Shown: positions 42,371 through 53,932 of the stretch, piece by piece
Position numbering within the stretch: the first letter of the stretch is position 1
How the letters are laid out: every line of letters begins with the position of its first letter
From: Xenopus tropicalis
Lineage: Eukaryota; Chordata; Amphibia; Anura; Pipidae
Reading direction: 5' to 3'
Assembly: GCF_000004195.4 (NCBI RefSeq)
Contig: NC_030685.2
Location: forward strand, 59,210,048-59,274,047
Length of the DNA: 64,000 nucleotides
Made by a program: the position numbers and the translations under genes
The notes under the pieces: generated by a model
The model's input: only the letters and a program-made list of their open reading frames with translations
Told to the model about the DNA's origin: nothing
The model's database searches: none

Positions 42371-43234
42371 ATGGGTGCCACAGGTTCATCTCCCTCCTGC
42401 TGCTTCTTTAGAAGATTCTTCATCCTGTTGGCGTTGGGCTGTGCTGATGGTGGCAGGCTGCTGGTGGTCCCACAGGATGGTAGCCACTGGCTCAGCATGC
42501 GTGTGTTGGTGGACAGGTTAGCACAAAGGGGTCACTATATTGTCGTGGCCATCCCAGAAGTCAATATGCTTTTCAAGGATTTAGATAATTACAAAGTGAA
42601 AACATTCTCTTCGCCTTACAGCAAAGACGTTTTGGAAAACCGCATGAGGCGTATGAACCAAGAAATATTTGTAGACCGGATTCTTACAGAGAAGATTACA
42701 TTCTGGTATGAAAGCATGTCAAACGCTACACAGTGGGTTGTGAGTGCATGTCAGCACTTCCTGCAGAACTCGACCCTCATTAGGGAACTGGAGAAGGAAC
42801 ATTTTGACGCTATGCTAACTGACTCAGTTTTCCCATGTGGTGAGATAGTCGCTGAACACCTTTCCATCCCTTCTGTGTCCTTCATGAGGGGGACTATATT
42901 TGGGATGGACCAAATAGCTTCTCAGACCCCTAGTCCTCCCTCCTATGTACCCAGGATGTTCACTGTGTATACAGACAATATGTCTTTCAGCCAGAGGGTG
43001 AAGAACTTCCTTATCCACTCCCTGGAACATATCGTTTGCCATATTTTTTATTATCCATATGCACAGATGGCTTCAGATTTTTTGAAAAAAGAAGTTACTG
43101 CTATGAGTCTTTTCAGCCGTACTTCCATTTGGCTGATGAGGTATGACTTTGTCTTTGAATTTCCCAGGCCCATAATGCCAAATGTGATTTTAATTGGAGG
43201 CATCAACTGTGCCAAGCAGAAGGCCCTACCCCAG
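42371..43234 (+). CDS. ugt1a: UGT copy B exon 1 (acceptor-binding domain)
   Basis: The exon has 288 codons and the same 864-nt length as copy A. Changes relative to A include N53R, H56Y, M59V, F67L, N69K, S90N, V92M, H94R, L97Q, A101V, D107E, K110T, L112W, V116M, G119A, M121Q, S122W, T172M, A175T, A176I and G183A. Residues 1-52 and 184-288 are identical. Confidence 0.95.
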
Positions 43235-46200
43235 GTATGTGCTTTGTTCTATGTGGACAGCACTATGGCAGAAAGGCATCTTGCTCCTACCAGAAAAGTA
43301 TATTTATATGTGTTTAGCTGTTTCATGCCTTCATAGAACCAAACCATTTTAAAAATGTTTGCTGCTCTTGCCTTGATAAGAACTATACTTTCCTTTTTAC
43401 TCTCTGTAATTTCCTGATGTGATTTATTATACCCATACAAGTTTTTTCCTCTGTTCCTCTGTATTCCTTTCAGGAAAAAATTGCACCAGACCAGGGAATA
43501 AACACAACTGGATTCACCTGGTGGTGAGATTCACTAGCTACAGGTTTGGCACCCCCAGTGAAATCCGGTCTACTTGTCATTCAGTAAATTGAACTGCCAG
43601 GAATGCTACTGAATTCCCCAGTTTGTATATAATAAATCAATCTCAGAAGTAGCAACAGTCATTAATGTGGCTGGAACTCTGAAATGTTCCCGATATGAAA
43701 AAAAAGAGTATGTATAAGGCTGGACAGACACTATTTTGTATTTATTACAGGCACCATGGAACTTTTCTTGACTGGCTGCCCATATCAACAACTGGTGTCA
43801 GGAAGATAAATTCTGGGGGAGCCCCCTTAGTTCCAACGCACATTATATATTAGATTATTAATGATTAATACATGTTATATTGTTTGAGCCAAAACATTAA
43901 CTTTACAATAAGTGATATACACACAATAAAACCCTTTTCACCCTGAATTAAGGACATGGTTTCCATTGTAACAGCACTATAGGGCACAATACAGTATTGT
44001 AGAAGGTACAGAGTATAGCACTGTTGGATGCAATGCCATCCTGTACTTAAAGGAAGGTAGAAAGGTAAAAGCATAGGGGGGTGCCAAGTTGTTATGTTCC
44101 TCCCAATGATTCTAGTTGCTTACCAGCTACCTTGTGCTAGTGCTCCTTCTCTTACAATAGACACACCAGTATGGGGTATTGTTCCTTGAGCGACACCACA
44201 CTATTTTCTTTCAGTCTCCCAAGTTTTCTCCTGCTCCAATTAAAGTAGGTGCCTATAAAATACAGAAATATCAGATAAAGGTCTGTACTGTGGATGCATT
44301 CACCCAAGCCCAAAGGAAAATGCCTAGAAAATAAGAAAAATATGATGGTATGGCACTCAACAAACAGTATTCCAGCCAGGTTATTTTTTTAAGAAGATTA
44401 GCATCAACCCAAGTTAGCATGTTAGTGACTAGAATCACCTTATGGTACCTAAGAGCTTGGTACCCACCAGTGATTTCACCTTTTCTTCTACTTTAACGCC
44501 TTAGACAGCTGGTAAATACAGGACTTTGCATCTGATGGTGCTCCCTACCTGCTTAACAGGTCTCCACTGGCCCAATAAATAGTGACTGTCTACTCTATGG
44601 CATCATACAGCAGCCCCTCTGGCATATGCCAAAATCCACAGATTGCCAGTCCAGGCTTGCTCCTTGCCCACCACCCGATTCCTCGGAATACAGAGTTGCT
44701 AAAATACTCAGTTTTTGCTCAGTTCTATGGGTTTCTGTACTGCTATTTAATTCAATTCAATTCAGCATCTGTTGATACGCCATGTTAGCAGTTTGTAGAC
44801 ATGTCTGGTCACCAGTCATCTAACAGGATTGAAATGGCCCTGACCCAGCATGCATGTCCAAATATCTGGCAGTAATTGTCATCCTGCCCAACCAAATCAG
44901 GACACAGTCCATACTTCCCAACATTTGAATTATCAAATGAGGAACAAATAAGACCACACCCAAATATGTCTAGACATCCCCCTCCCCTATATGCCCAGAC
45001 CTGCCCACAAACTCTGCACCTCTTTTAGGATCCACAATCTGGGACTGTCCCACAAAATAAAAAGCTTATTTGCCCAAACTGTGTACAAAAGGTATCCAGT
45101 TCTGATTTCACTTTCTTGTATGGCAACTCCTTTAGGAAAAATACTGGTTTTATCTGAAAACTCATTCTATATGTTTATATATGTATCTATATGTATATAT
45201 ATGTGTTTAGGAAGATTTAAGGAAAGTGACATGTTACATTTGTTTATTATTCTCTGCCCCAGGAGTTTGAGAAGTTGGTTAAAAGCTCTGGAGAACATGG
45301 ATTTGTGGTGTTTTCCTTTGGATCCATGGTGTCTGAAATTCCCATGAATATAGCAATGGATATAGCGGAAGCTCTGAGATACATTCCTCAGAAGGTAAGA
45401 TACTTGGGTTGTCTCCTCAAATAAATCTAATGCTAACTTGATTACAGGGCTCTAGTTTTTTGTAGGCCACCTGCTCAGAAAGTCTTTAGTGCAGACTTTT
45501 TAAAAATTGTGTGCACTTGGTGATAGGACTGAACAAGTACTGAATGATGTGTCCATTCTTATGTTCTATTCATGGTAGTGTTAAAACTTATCTAAGGTGC
45601 AAAAACCCACAGCTAATAGGACAAGGAAAATACAGTAACATGCCTAATGAATTTAAGTCCCTTCCACACACATACTGGGTTTCAGGCTATTGGGTTCAAT
45701 AATAACAAAAGGGAGCAATTTAGCATCAATCTGTGCCACAATGTTGGGTGGTGAATTTTAATTAATGTCAAACCAATCGGCCCAAAATTAACCTTTCCAT
45801 TTAATATTAAATTGAACATTTTCTGCTCTTTCGCTTTACAGCATTTATGGGGTTTTTGTTTACCCAGTGGGAGAGCTTTAGCTTATAGGATAAACCCATG
45901 TAAATGGGATTTTCTTGGAATTTAAAGAATTCCTTTTGTTTGTTTACCTAGGAAAACTGTATGTTGCACTTGGCTATCAAATGGTTAAAACCAGGCTAGT
46001 AGGTGTATGAGAGCATGTGTTACATGTGACTCTCTTTCTTAGGATGGACCTTTCGATTAGGTGGAAGATACCTGAATGGAGCGGAGGGTGTAGTTGAACT
46101 ACAACTCTGTAGCTGTGTAGTGCAGCTTAGTAAATATGGCAAACAAAGTAAGTCCATACAGTCACGGTTCCTTGTAAACTCAGTCCGTTATCCACTGGTG

Positions 46201-49200
46201 CAAATCCTCCTCATGCACCTGGCCAGGTGCCTATAGTAATGAGCACAAGAAAAAAGGGGGAAAAAAAGCTCACAAAAAAAATTGCTGGTGTAAATATGGA
46301 CGCCATGTGGTTCCTGTAGTTGAACTATGAACACGTTTATTGTCAGAGACAATGATGGTAAACATTCATACTCACAATACAAGCAGATATAGATGTTAGT
46401 AGATAGCAGTACTCTAAGGAACAAGAGAGGATGCACACCGGTTTATCCCACCTCTGTAGGAGTCTGGGCAGGGTAAATGCACCTGGTCAGCTTGGCACCC
46501 CTTGGAAACAGTCTAAATAGATACCATATTCCTCAGGTTGATAACCCCTAGTGTGAGAGTCCTCTGTGTGAGTAGGGATCAGGGTTTATTATAACCTGTC
46601 TCCTATCTTTATTCCGTGGCCCTACGCTGAGGCAACATTGCCGGATGGAAAGAGTACTTTCAGAACTATTATCCTGGTGAAGCCGAGCTGCTCTTGCTAA
46701 ATAAGTCTGACAACCTCACTCTCCTAGAGAGTGCTATGACAAATCCGCTGTGCTTACTAAAACCTCATTCACGGGGCCCTGTCCCCGACTTTCTCCAGAG
46801 GGATTGTGTCCTCTGGGGTAAAATTGCTTCTGGGGCCTATGTTCTGCTCCCAGGCTCAGTGGTGCTGTTACCTGAGAAGCAGAGGCAGCCAAAGGGGAAG
46901 TCACACCCTCCTGCTAGACACTATATCAGTCTGCAGGGTGTGTTAACAACCAGACTAAACCAATAAGGGATAGTTTCATAACTGTAACTTGAGTAGAGAA
47001 GGCTTTGCTCAATAACAGTAAGGCTGTGTGAAGAGGTAGGGTTTAAAGCCATAGGGAACTTAACCCTAAGGTCCCTACATTTATATATAGTTTCTTCAGG
47101 ACAGCTTGTAATTCAACCTGCATAAAAAGATATATGACTTTAAATACCTATAAATGAAATACAGTATATCTATAATATTGAGAAACAGAGAAACATTTGA
47201 AAAAAATGCATGAAAACACTGCCAATTTAAAAGTCAGTTCCAACTATGGGGCACATTTACTAAATGTGAAATTGTCTTTTTCTGGCGAAAATCGCCAAAA
47301 AGACAATTTACTGAGCATTCATCTTATTATTAACAGGCCCGGAGACTTTTCACTAGTGAAGAAGCTCAGCGCTAGCGAAACTTCATGCCTCTTCGCGAAG
47401 AAGTACAAATTCTAGCTTCTATCTGGTGAAGTGATTCACTTAGATATGTAAAGTAACTGTATTAATGAAAGTAATTCCTGCTTTCCCCCAAAAACTTCAT
47501 ATCCAGCGTCAAAATGCATGTTTTTTTTTTTAACAGTATTATTCTGTATATAAGTTGTTAATGTAAAACCTATTTTCCACCAATTGTTTTAAAACTCCTG
47601 TACTGTTACTGACATTGAAATGATCAAATGATTCCAAATAAATAATATTCCCTTAACCTGTTAATTATGGTATTAACGCCTGCGAAGTTGCATGCAGTGT
47701 GGTGAAGCTTTCTGAGGCAAAGCTTCACTTACTCGTAAATGTGCCCCTATGTATAGTTTTAAGGAAATTCCTGACTTGTATAGATGAAAACACCACAGTG
47801 TTATGTACAAAGAAAAAAACATTCTATGTATGAACGCCAAGAGTCCTATGAACAGGTTTATCCCCAGTATGCACAAGATTCCAAAATTGTGTGGCATGTA
47901 CAGGCCCCCAAACTATTGTAAATGTCCATTTTTATATTGACTGATGACTGAAGCTCATTTCCCTTTGTTCAGGTTTTCTGGAGGTACACAGGGAAAGCAC
48001 CTCCAAATCTGGGAGATAACACCCATCTTGTAAAGTGGCTGCCGCAGAATGATCTGCTTGGTGTGTATTTACAATGTATTACTAGCAATGGAATATACTG
48101 TCCTATTCTGATGGAAAAGTGAATTATAGTTTATAGTTGATAGATGTGATTATGTTTGTTTGGGTGGCATGGTGGCACAGTGGTTGACAGTGGTGTCTTG
48201 TAGCACTGAGATTATGAATGTGATTCTGTCTTAGGTAATGTCTTAAGGTAATATCTGCTAAGAGTTTGTATGATTTTCCCATGTTTCCCATGCAATGATT
48301 TATCCTTGTACTCTTGTTTTCTCACAGGAAAACATGCAAACAGGTTACATGGGACGTATAAGGGGTCACTTGACCAGTGAAGTGCAAGAGCACTAAGGGG
48401 TGCAAAAACATGCCAGTCATGGGAGATGTACATCCACTTGCCCGATCTTCATAAATACACCACTGCTGAATGCAGGCAGCACTGTATTCATTGTGGTATC
48501 GCAGGTCTCAGTGCTACTTGGGGCAATAATCTTATATTTAGGCCACTGCTAAGAAGTACACAAAATATTGCATATAACACCCATATTTTGCACTTTTTGC
48601 ACTCTGCCCTGCTCCACATAGATCATTTCTGGTCCTTTTCTATGTCCTAATGGTGTTAGAAGGATGGCACTCAAGGCTGCAAGCGAGGGAACAAACCCTT
48701 TAAATTTTTATTGCGGAGGTGCAACGTTTCAGGGCAAGATAACTCCTTTATCAAGCATCATGTTGCACCTCTGCAATAAAAATTTAAAGGGTTTATTCCC
48801 TTGCTTGCAGCCCTGAGTGCCATTTGCCTTTTTTGCTACATTGGATTTGGGAGGGTGCCGATCCCTCCAGCAGTGTGCACCGGACGTTCAGCTATTTTGG
48901 AGAGCTAGGGTGTGCGGAAAGGTCTCTGTTGTGCTAGAAGGATAGACCACATACCCTGGCACCCCAACAGACAATAGATTGCTCTAATGCACAGTACTAG
49001 GAGAGATAAGCACCATCCCCATCAAAGTAAAAGGAAAAAAGCTCTGGCACACAAGGCAAGTACAAGCAGGGCAAGTCCTTGTAATTTCATTGCAGAAGAG
49101 CAACGTTTTGGGGTAGAACCCCTCTGTCAAGCATGCTTACATTTTCTGTGCTCTGGCAGGGGAGTTGGTGGGCTGCATTGTTAGTGCAGAGAGCACAATA

Positions 49201-52200
49201 CTTTGCTGAATTTTTAACCTTAGCCTCATGGCAGGAGTGGACCTGCTCATATTGGTTAATATATTCAGAAAATTATAGTGGGGTTGGCACCCTCTATGTC
49301 AGACTGCTTGATATACTTTATCTTGCTCTCTGGTGGTGATCACTGACCAGTATCATGTGCAGTTGAAGTCAGAACCACAGTGGCTATAACTGCATATGCT
49401 TCTGACTGCCAGAAAGCTATGGACAGGTGTCTTTAAAAATGGTTCATGTTTTTATTTACAGTGAGAGGTGTGAAGCTATGAAATTCTCTCCCTGTTGCAG
49501 TTGTAATGGCAGATACACTATATAGTTTTTATCACTCTCCTTGAGTCCTCCACTCTTGGAACATATTTCCATAAAAGGGGACATATACTATGTAAATGAA
49601 TTTCTTTGTTTCTTAAGAAATTTAGTGAATAGAAGTACAGTATGGCACCTGGTGTAAAACACTTTTTAACATGTTTTATATTTGTTTGACTAGCTCATCC
49701 CAAAGCTCGTGCCTTTATCACTCATGCTGGATCACATGGGGTTTATGAGGGAATTTGTAATGCTGTCCCCATGGTCATGCTGCCATTAATTGGGGACCAG
49801 ATGGATAATGCAAAACGTATTGAGTCTCGGGGAGCAGGATTGATTCTCAATGTGCAGAACTTAATCCCCGATGACCTTAGCAATGCAGTGATGGCTGTTA
49901 TAGACAATCCAAGGTAAGTGCAGTTCCATTATAAAATATTATAATATATTAAGTTATAAGTTCTAGAAAAAGCACAACACTGCCAAACAGAAATATTAGC
50001 AAGAAAAATTATAGTCCTTATTTTGAATATGATAAGTAATGAACCACTATACCTTATTTGTATCTCTATCATTTTCTAAGGGAAATAGTGAGAGAAACAG
50101 ATAATGTTAATTTGTGATATTTTTCAAATTCACTTAAGTTTTTGATTTGAGCTGAGCATTGCCTAGGTTACCAATGCCACAAGCTAGCTGGCTACAGGCT
50201 TTTCTGCCATCACCCATAGACCTTCTGTATTGTAATCCCCACAAAAAAAATAAAAGGCCAGAAGAACGGCATGGCCATATAAACCATGGGGTATAATCTT
50301 AACATCACAGGTCTTTTAAGGGCAATCTTTATAGCAGGGTTTTCTTATAACACACAGAGTGACACCAGTGCAGGGCCAAACCAGCCAGGTGCCCTAAGCA
50401 ATCCGTCCAGCTTCTACGCCCACACCCCTCATGTGTATGTGCCCATACAGCTGCAATGATACTGGGGGAGGTGGGCATGGGAGGTAGACATGTGGGCAGT
50501 GGGGGAAAGGAGAATTCTGCAGGAAAATGTTATGTCTAGTGGCCCTTTAAGGGGCCACATATCAAAAAATACGTAGCAACTGCATAAAATAATTCCAAGC
50601 AAGTTGATTTATACTATCACCCCCCCCAATATACTGTATATAAATGTTTTGTTAATTAGTGCCTAAAAAATTAATGTACATTTATTTTTTTGTTCTTTTT
50701 AAGTTGCATAACCAAATGTATCTAATTTTACTTTCTAACATCATAGAGTTTTATCTGTCTGTAGAGTTGCATGCAGACATACAGAGCGGATTTCAGCACA
50801 AAAATGTAAATTTTTTTGTTACTGCACCACAATTTGCTCCATATTTCTCCACACAGACTGATACTGTCCCGGTCAGTGCATTTGTAAGAAGGAGTGGGCA
50901 GGAGCCCCATACATGTTTCCCCTCCTGTGTATCAAATGCAAGCTTTCCTTATCTCACTAGCCTATGAAACATTTGTTGGTAATTTAGATAACACCACCCG
51001 TACTAACAGCTTAAATTCTACAACTGTAAGGGCTCTGGCACACGGGGAGATTAGTCACCCGCGACAAATCTCCCTTGTCACGGGCGACTAATCTCCCTGA
51101 ACTACCATCCCACCGGCGAAAATGTAAGTCGCCGGTGGGATGGCAAATGCTGCGCAGGCGGTTTCGGCAAATCTTAAAAATTTGAGAAGGTATAATGATC
51201 TGGTTGGTTATACAACTTTAAAAAGTCATTACATTTTCTTAAAAAAAGTACATCTAGGTAGAGGTCTGATCATCTGCCCTTTGAGACACAAGCCTTAAGC
51301 TGGCCATACACGCACTGATAATATCGTACGAAACCTCGTTTTGTACGATATTCGGTTCGTGTATGGCAAGTCGGTGAGTCGACCGATAGCGCAAGAGGCT
51401 GCTGATATCGGTCGACTCACCGATCGGGCCGGTTAAAAGATTTTGATTGGGCGCCATAGAAGGCGCCTTAGCAAAATCTGCCGTCAGGGCTGAATTGGCA
51501 GAAAGAGGTAGAAATCCTATTGTTTCTACCTCCTTATCTGCCGTTTCAGTCCTGAATGGTTAGTGGCAGATTGTATGATCTTTCCTGAGACCGATGGTCG
51601 CACGAAAGATCTACAATTGCCACGTGTGTGGCCACTTTAATTCTTCTTGTGTAAACAGTTAATTAAGGTGCAGGTTTGTGATATTAGTGAAAAGGGTAAT
51701 TCAGAACATGGACTTTTTTTGGATTTGTTTTTTTACAGCAAAACCAAGTTAGACTCATATGAAATAATGGAAGGAGAGAGGTCTGTGACTACTAGGAAAT
51801 ACTGTATGTAATAAAGGCTATGCTATCCCTTCCAACAGTATCCTTTTACTAGGTTGTTGGCAAAGGAAGTGCCAGCCTGCCAATGATATAATTTCTAAAG
51901 CTGCAGGTTTAAGCTGATGCTACAAGATAAGCATGTTGCCTAGAAACACACTGTTCACAAAGTGAAACTAATTTGCAGCATGGAAAGGGCTAAAACTGAA
52001 ACTGATTTCACTCTTAAAAACCTGAGTGCCGTCGCTGAAGAAATTAGGATTTCAGGTTCCAGCAAATCAGATACTGTGTGTTTATGTGGGTCATATACAA
52101 CCATGGGGGTACTTGCAGCCCTTGGGGTTGTAACTTTTTTCTGCACTTTGCACATTGTGTGGGGCATTGTAAATTATCCCTATTGTCTACAATGCAGCTT

Positions 52201-52633
52201 ATAACTTAGTTCTCAGGCAAAAAAACAATCAATTTATTGACAGTGTCTCTTTAAAGGTCTAAATATGCCCTTTTCTCTTTGCTTACACTGGAAATGTTCA
52301 CTTAGAAGTAGAGTAATACCTGTATTTTTTTTTCTTTTTAGCTACAAGGAAAACATTCAGCGTTTGTCCTCTCTGCACCGGGACAGACCAGTCCAACCCC
52401 TGGACCTTGCTGTGCACTGGGTAGAGTTTGTTATGAAACACAAAGGTGCCCCCCACTTGCGCCCGGCCGCTCATGACTTGAACTGGATTCAGTACCAGTC
52501 CCTGGATGTTATGGCCTTCCTACTGGCTGTACTGCTCACCACACTGTTCATCAGCCTAAAGTGCAGCACTTTTGCATGTCGTTGTTGCTGTAAAAGAAAC
52601 ACCAAGCCAAAACGTAAAACCAAGTCTGAGTAG
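42371..52633 (+). CDS. ugt1a: UDP-glucuronosyltransferase, UGT1A type, copy B (5 exons, 531 aa)
   Basis: The coding join is 42371-43234, 45263-45394, 47973-48060, 49694-49913 and 52342-52633, 1596 nt. It has the same architecture as copy A: signal peptide, His39, Asp151, UGT signature, one membrane span and a KTKSE tail. The glycosylation sequon at residue 118 is kept as NAT. It differs from copy A at 21 residues in exon 1, one in exon 2, none in exon 3, and a few in exons 4 and 5. The GTG-initiated upstream extension at 42299 is not used; the first in-frame ATG is 42371. A polyadenylation signal lies at 53238. The frame is intact, and the gene is expected to act in the ER on an acceptor range that may differ from copy A. 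Confidence 0.95.
43235..45262 (+). other. UGT copy B intron 1
   Basis: This is a 2028-bp GT-AG intron, shorter than in copy A mainly because it lacks the hAT-type MITE and some AT-rich DNA. No exon-like sequence is seen. Confidence 0.85.
45263..45394 (+). CDS. ugt1a: UGT copy B exon 2
   Basis: 132 nt, 44 codons. [13 protein letters not shown] matches the mammalian SMVSEIP form better than copy A's SVVSEIP. The donor is GTAAGA. Confidence 0.95.
45962..47079 (-). mobile_element. Candidate solo LTR in intron 2
   Basis: This 1.1-kb block is absent from copy A, starts TG and ends CA. Read on the - strand it starts TGTAGGGACC, similar to the TGTAGGGGTT start of the LTR at 31101-32108, and contains AATAAA near 46335-46345. 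No clear target duplication is found, so the call is tentative. Confidence 0.4.
47246..47746. mobile_element. MITE, GGGGCACATTTAC family, interrupted
   Basis: The ends are GGGGCACATTTACTAA and GTAAATGTGCCCC. The interior from about 47415 to 47690 is foreign relative to the unit A copy (9299-9596). Confidence 0.65.
47973..48060 (+). CDS. ugt1a: UGT copy B exon 3
   Basis: 88 nt. The protein segment is identical to copy A, from VFWRYTGK to WLPQNDLLG. The donor is GTGTGT. Confidence 0.95.
48160..48240 (+). repeat. Possible tRNA-derived SINE remnant in intron 3
   Basis: This is the counterpart of 9931-10010: GGTGGCATGGTGGCACAGTGG with a degenerate B-box. Confidence 0.4.
48664..48823. repeat. Penelope-type inverted repeat in intron 3
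   Basis: Arms of about 60 bp (TGGCACTCAAGGCTGCAAGC inverted to CTTGCAGCCCTGAGTGCCA) flank a loop of about 36 bp. On the - strand the loop side has CTTGATAAAGGAG and CCCTGAAACGTTGC, a stem followed by a GAAAC box as in other PLE termini. It is absent from copy A, where an hAT-type MITE lies nearby. Confidence 0.65.
49010..49140 (-). repeat. Penelope-like terminal-repeat fragment in intron 3
   Basis: This is the counterpart of 10786-10920. On the - strand it reads CTTGACAGAGGGGTTCTACC and then AAAACGTTGCTC. Confidence 0.5.
49694..49913 (+). CDS. ugt1a: UGT copy B exon 4
   Basis: 220 nt with [16 protein letters not shown] and [18 protein letters not shown]. The Val after SHG matches the mammalian UGT1A sequence. 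The signature Asp-Gln is intact. The donor is GTAAGT. Confidence 0.95.
51027..51179. mobile_element. MITE fragment, TAAGGGCTCTGGCACACGGG family
   Basis: The left terminus TAAGGGCTCTGGCACACGGG is shared with the compact hairpin at 62911-62975. Internal short inverted repeats (GGCGACTAATCTCCC, CCGGCGAAAATG) are visible. The right terminus is not found. Confidence 0.55.
51298..51636. mobile_element. TTA-flanked MITE, AGCTGGCCATACACG family
   Basis: The ends are AGCTGGCCATACACG and CGTGTGTGGCCACT. TTA flanks both sides (51295-51297 and 51637-51639). Copy A (13982-13984) has the single-copy site. A 3-bp TTA duplication fits PIF/Harbinger-type elements. Confidence 0.75.
52342..52633 (+). CDS. ugt1a: UGT copy B exon 5 and stop
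   Basis: 292 nt with TAG at 52631-52633. It carries the membrane span [13 protein letters not shown], then [13 protein letters not shown], and the KTKSE dilysine tail. Confidence 0.95.
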
Positions 52634-53545
52634 GATTTTTACCATTGCCATTTTACAGAGGTATTTAATGTTGGAACAAGTTTCTTGTCCTACTGCTGAA
52701 ACAATTTTCCACAGTTCTGGAATGTTCATCGGTGCCTTCTGCACTAGCACCATGGACTACAGTATTGCAACCCATCTTGTGGCCATGCAAGTGAGAGCGT
52801 ATAACTTATTGTCTGGTCTTCACTTAAGGGCATTATATCATGGGAATATTAACAACTCCTTTATGACACCTTTTGTTATAAACAGTGGTGTGAGGACACT
52901 AATATTTTAGGGCTGTTTTTTAGCGTGGCATATTTCATCAAATGAAAATCACCCATTGATCACTTTCCACAGAAGGAATGAATACTTTCAGCTTGAAAAT
53001 TACCTTAAAACACGTGTTTTTTTTTCATTCAAATGAAGGGGGATAATTGAATGCACATTTAATTTGCCCAAAATACCTAGGGCTGAAAAGTGCCCTGGTG
53101 ACATTAGCCTCAGATAACTTTTCACCATTTTCATCTTGTAGTTGTGTTTCTAAATCTCTAGCTGCCCAGCATGTTGATTATTAAAATGTATTTGGTTAAA
53201 AAGTTAATGGTTAATACCTTTGTATTATTGATTTTGGAATAAAAGTTACTCAGTGGCAGTTGTGTTCAGAAAAAAACAAGTATCCAAAGTAAAAGAAGCC
53301 TCATCTAATACGTGCTCAAGCATGATAACTAAAGTAAAATGCAGTCTGGACGAAGAGTAGTTTATGAAATGTGACCCATAAGCCATTAGAAGACTTTGGC
53401 ACCTTCTGTACTGCCGTCCACAACTGGCTTCTTGCTTCCTATGCAAGGATGTACATTTGGAGTAGATTGTCCACATCCAAAGCAAACAGGTCCTGTGCTC
53501 AGTAGTTTTATTTTGGTTCAATTTAGGATTACTGTCTCTACTCAA
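52634..53545 (+). other. 3' UTR and downstream flank of UGT copy B
   Basis: This uninterrupted version of the 3' flank shows the ancestral state of 15349-20994. No coding sequence is supported. Confidence 0.65.
53238..53243 (+). promoter_or_regulatory. Candidate polyadenylation signal of UGT copy B
   Basis: AATAAA lies about 605 bp after the stop. The same place in copy A reads AATCAA. Use is inferred from position only. Confidence 0.45.
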
Positions 53546-53932
53546 AGGGGCAGATGTATTAATTCATGAATCCGAATCCTGAAAGGGAAAAAATCGTATT
53601 GGAAACGAAAATTTTGCGAATTTTTCATCGCCGTCGCGATTTTTAGTATTTGTCGCGATTTTTTCGGCATCGGCACGACTTTATCTTATTTTGCGCGATT
53701 GTTTCGTCGGCGACACGATTTTTTCGTATTGTGCGATAGTAAACATTTTTTTCGCGACGGCGGCGAAAAAGCAGCGGAAAATATACGAAAAAGTCGCAAT
53801 GCCGACGAAAAAATCGCGGGACATACGAAAAAGTCCCGACGGCGACGAAAAAGTTGCAGAAATATCGATCATTACGAAAAAACGCGTTTGGACGCTTTCG
53901 GTCTGTTCGTGGATTAGTAAATCTGCCTCAAA
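53546..53932. mobile_element. GGGGC quasi-palindromic MITE, CGAAAAA-rich (diverged)
   Basis: This is the position equivalent of 20995-21479, with altered termini (GGGGCAGATGTATTAA and TTAGTAAATCTGCCTC). The interior is rich in CGACGAAAAA/TTTTTCGTCG words and self-complementary. Confidence 0.65.

Larger units (their letters stand above)
45395..47972 (+). other. UGT copy B intron 2
   Basis: A 2578-bp intron, three times that of copy A. It holds about 330 bp not found in A (45560-45890), a candidate solo LTR (45962-47079) and the GGGGCACATTTAC MITE (47246-47746). No exon is seen. Confidence 0.8.
49914..52341 (+). other. UGT copy B intron 4
   Basis: A 2428-bp intron with no exon seen. It contains a GGCTCTGGCACACGGGGAGA repeat fragment (51027-51179) and a TTA-flanked MITE (51298-51636), and lacks the snap-back MITE of copy A. 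Confidence 0.85.

Noticed and set aside
42824..43042. 72-codon - strand frame repeated at 5667-5885
   Set aside because: It is antisense to UGT exon 1 in both genes and is conserved only because the exon is.
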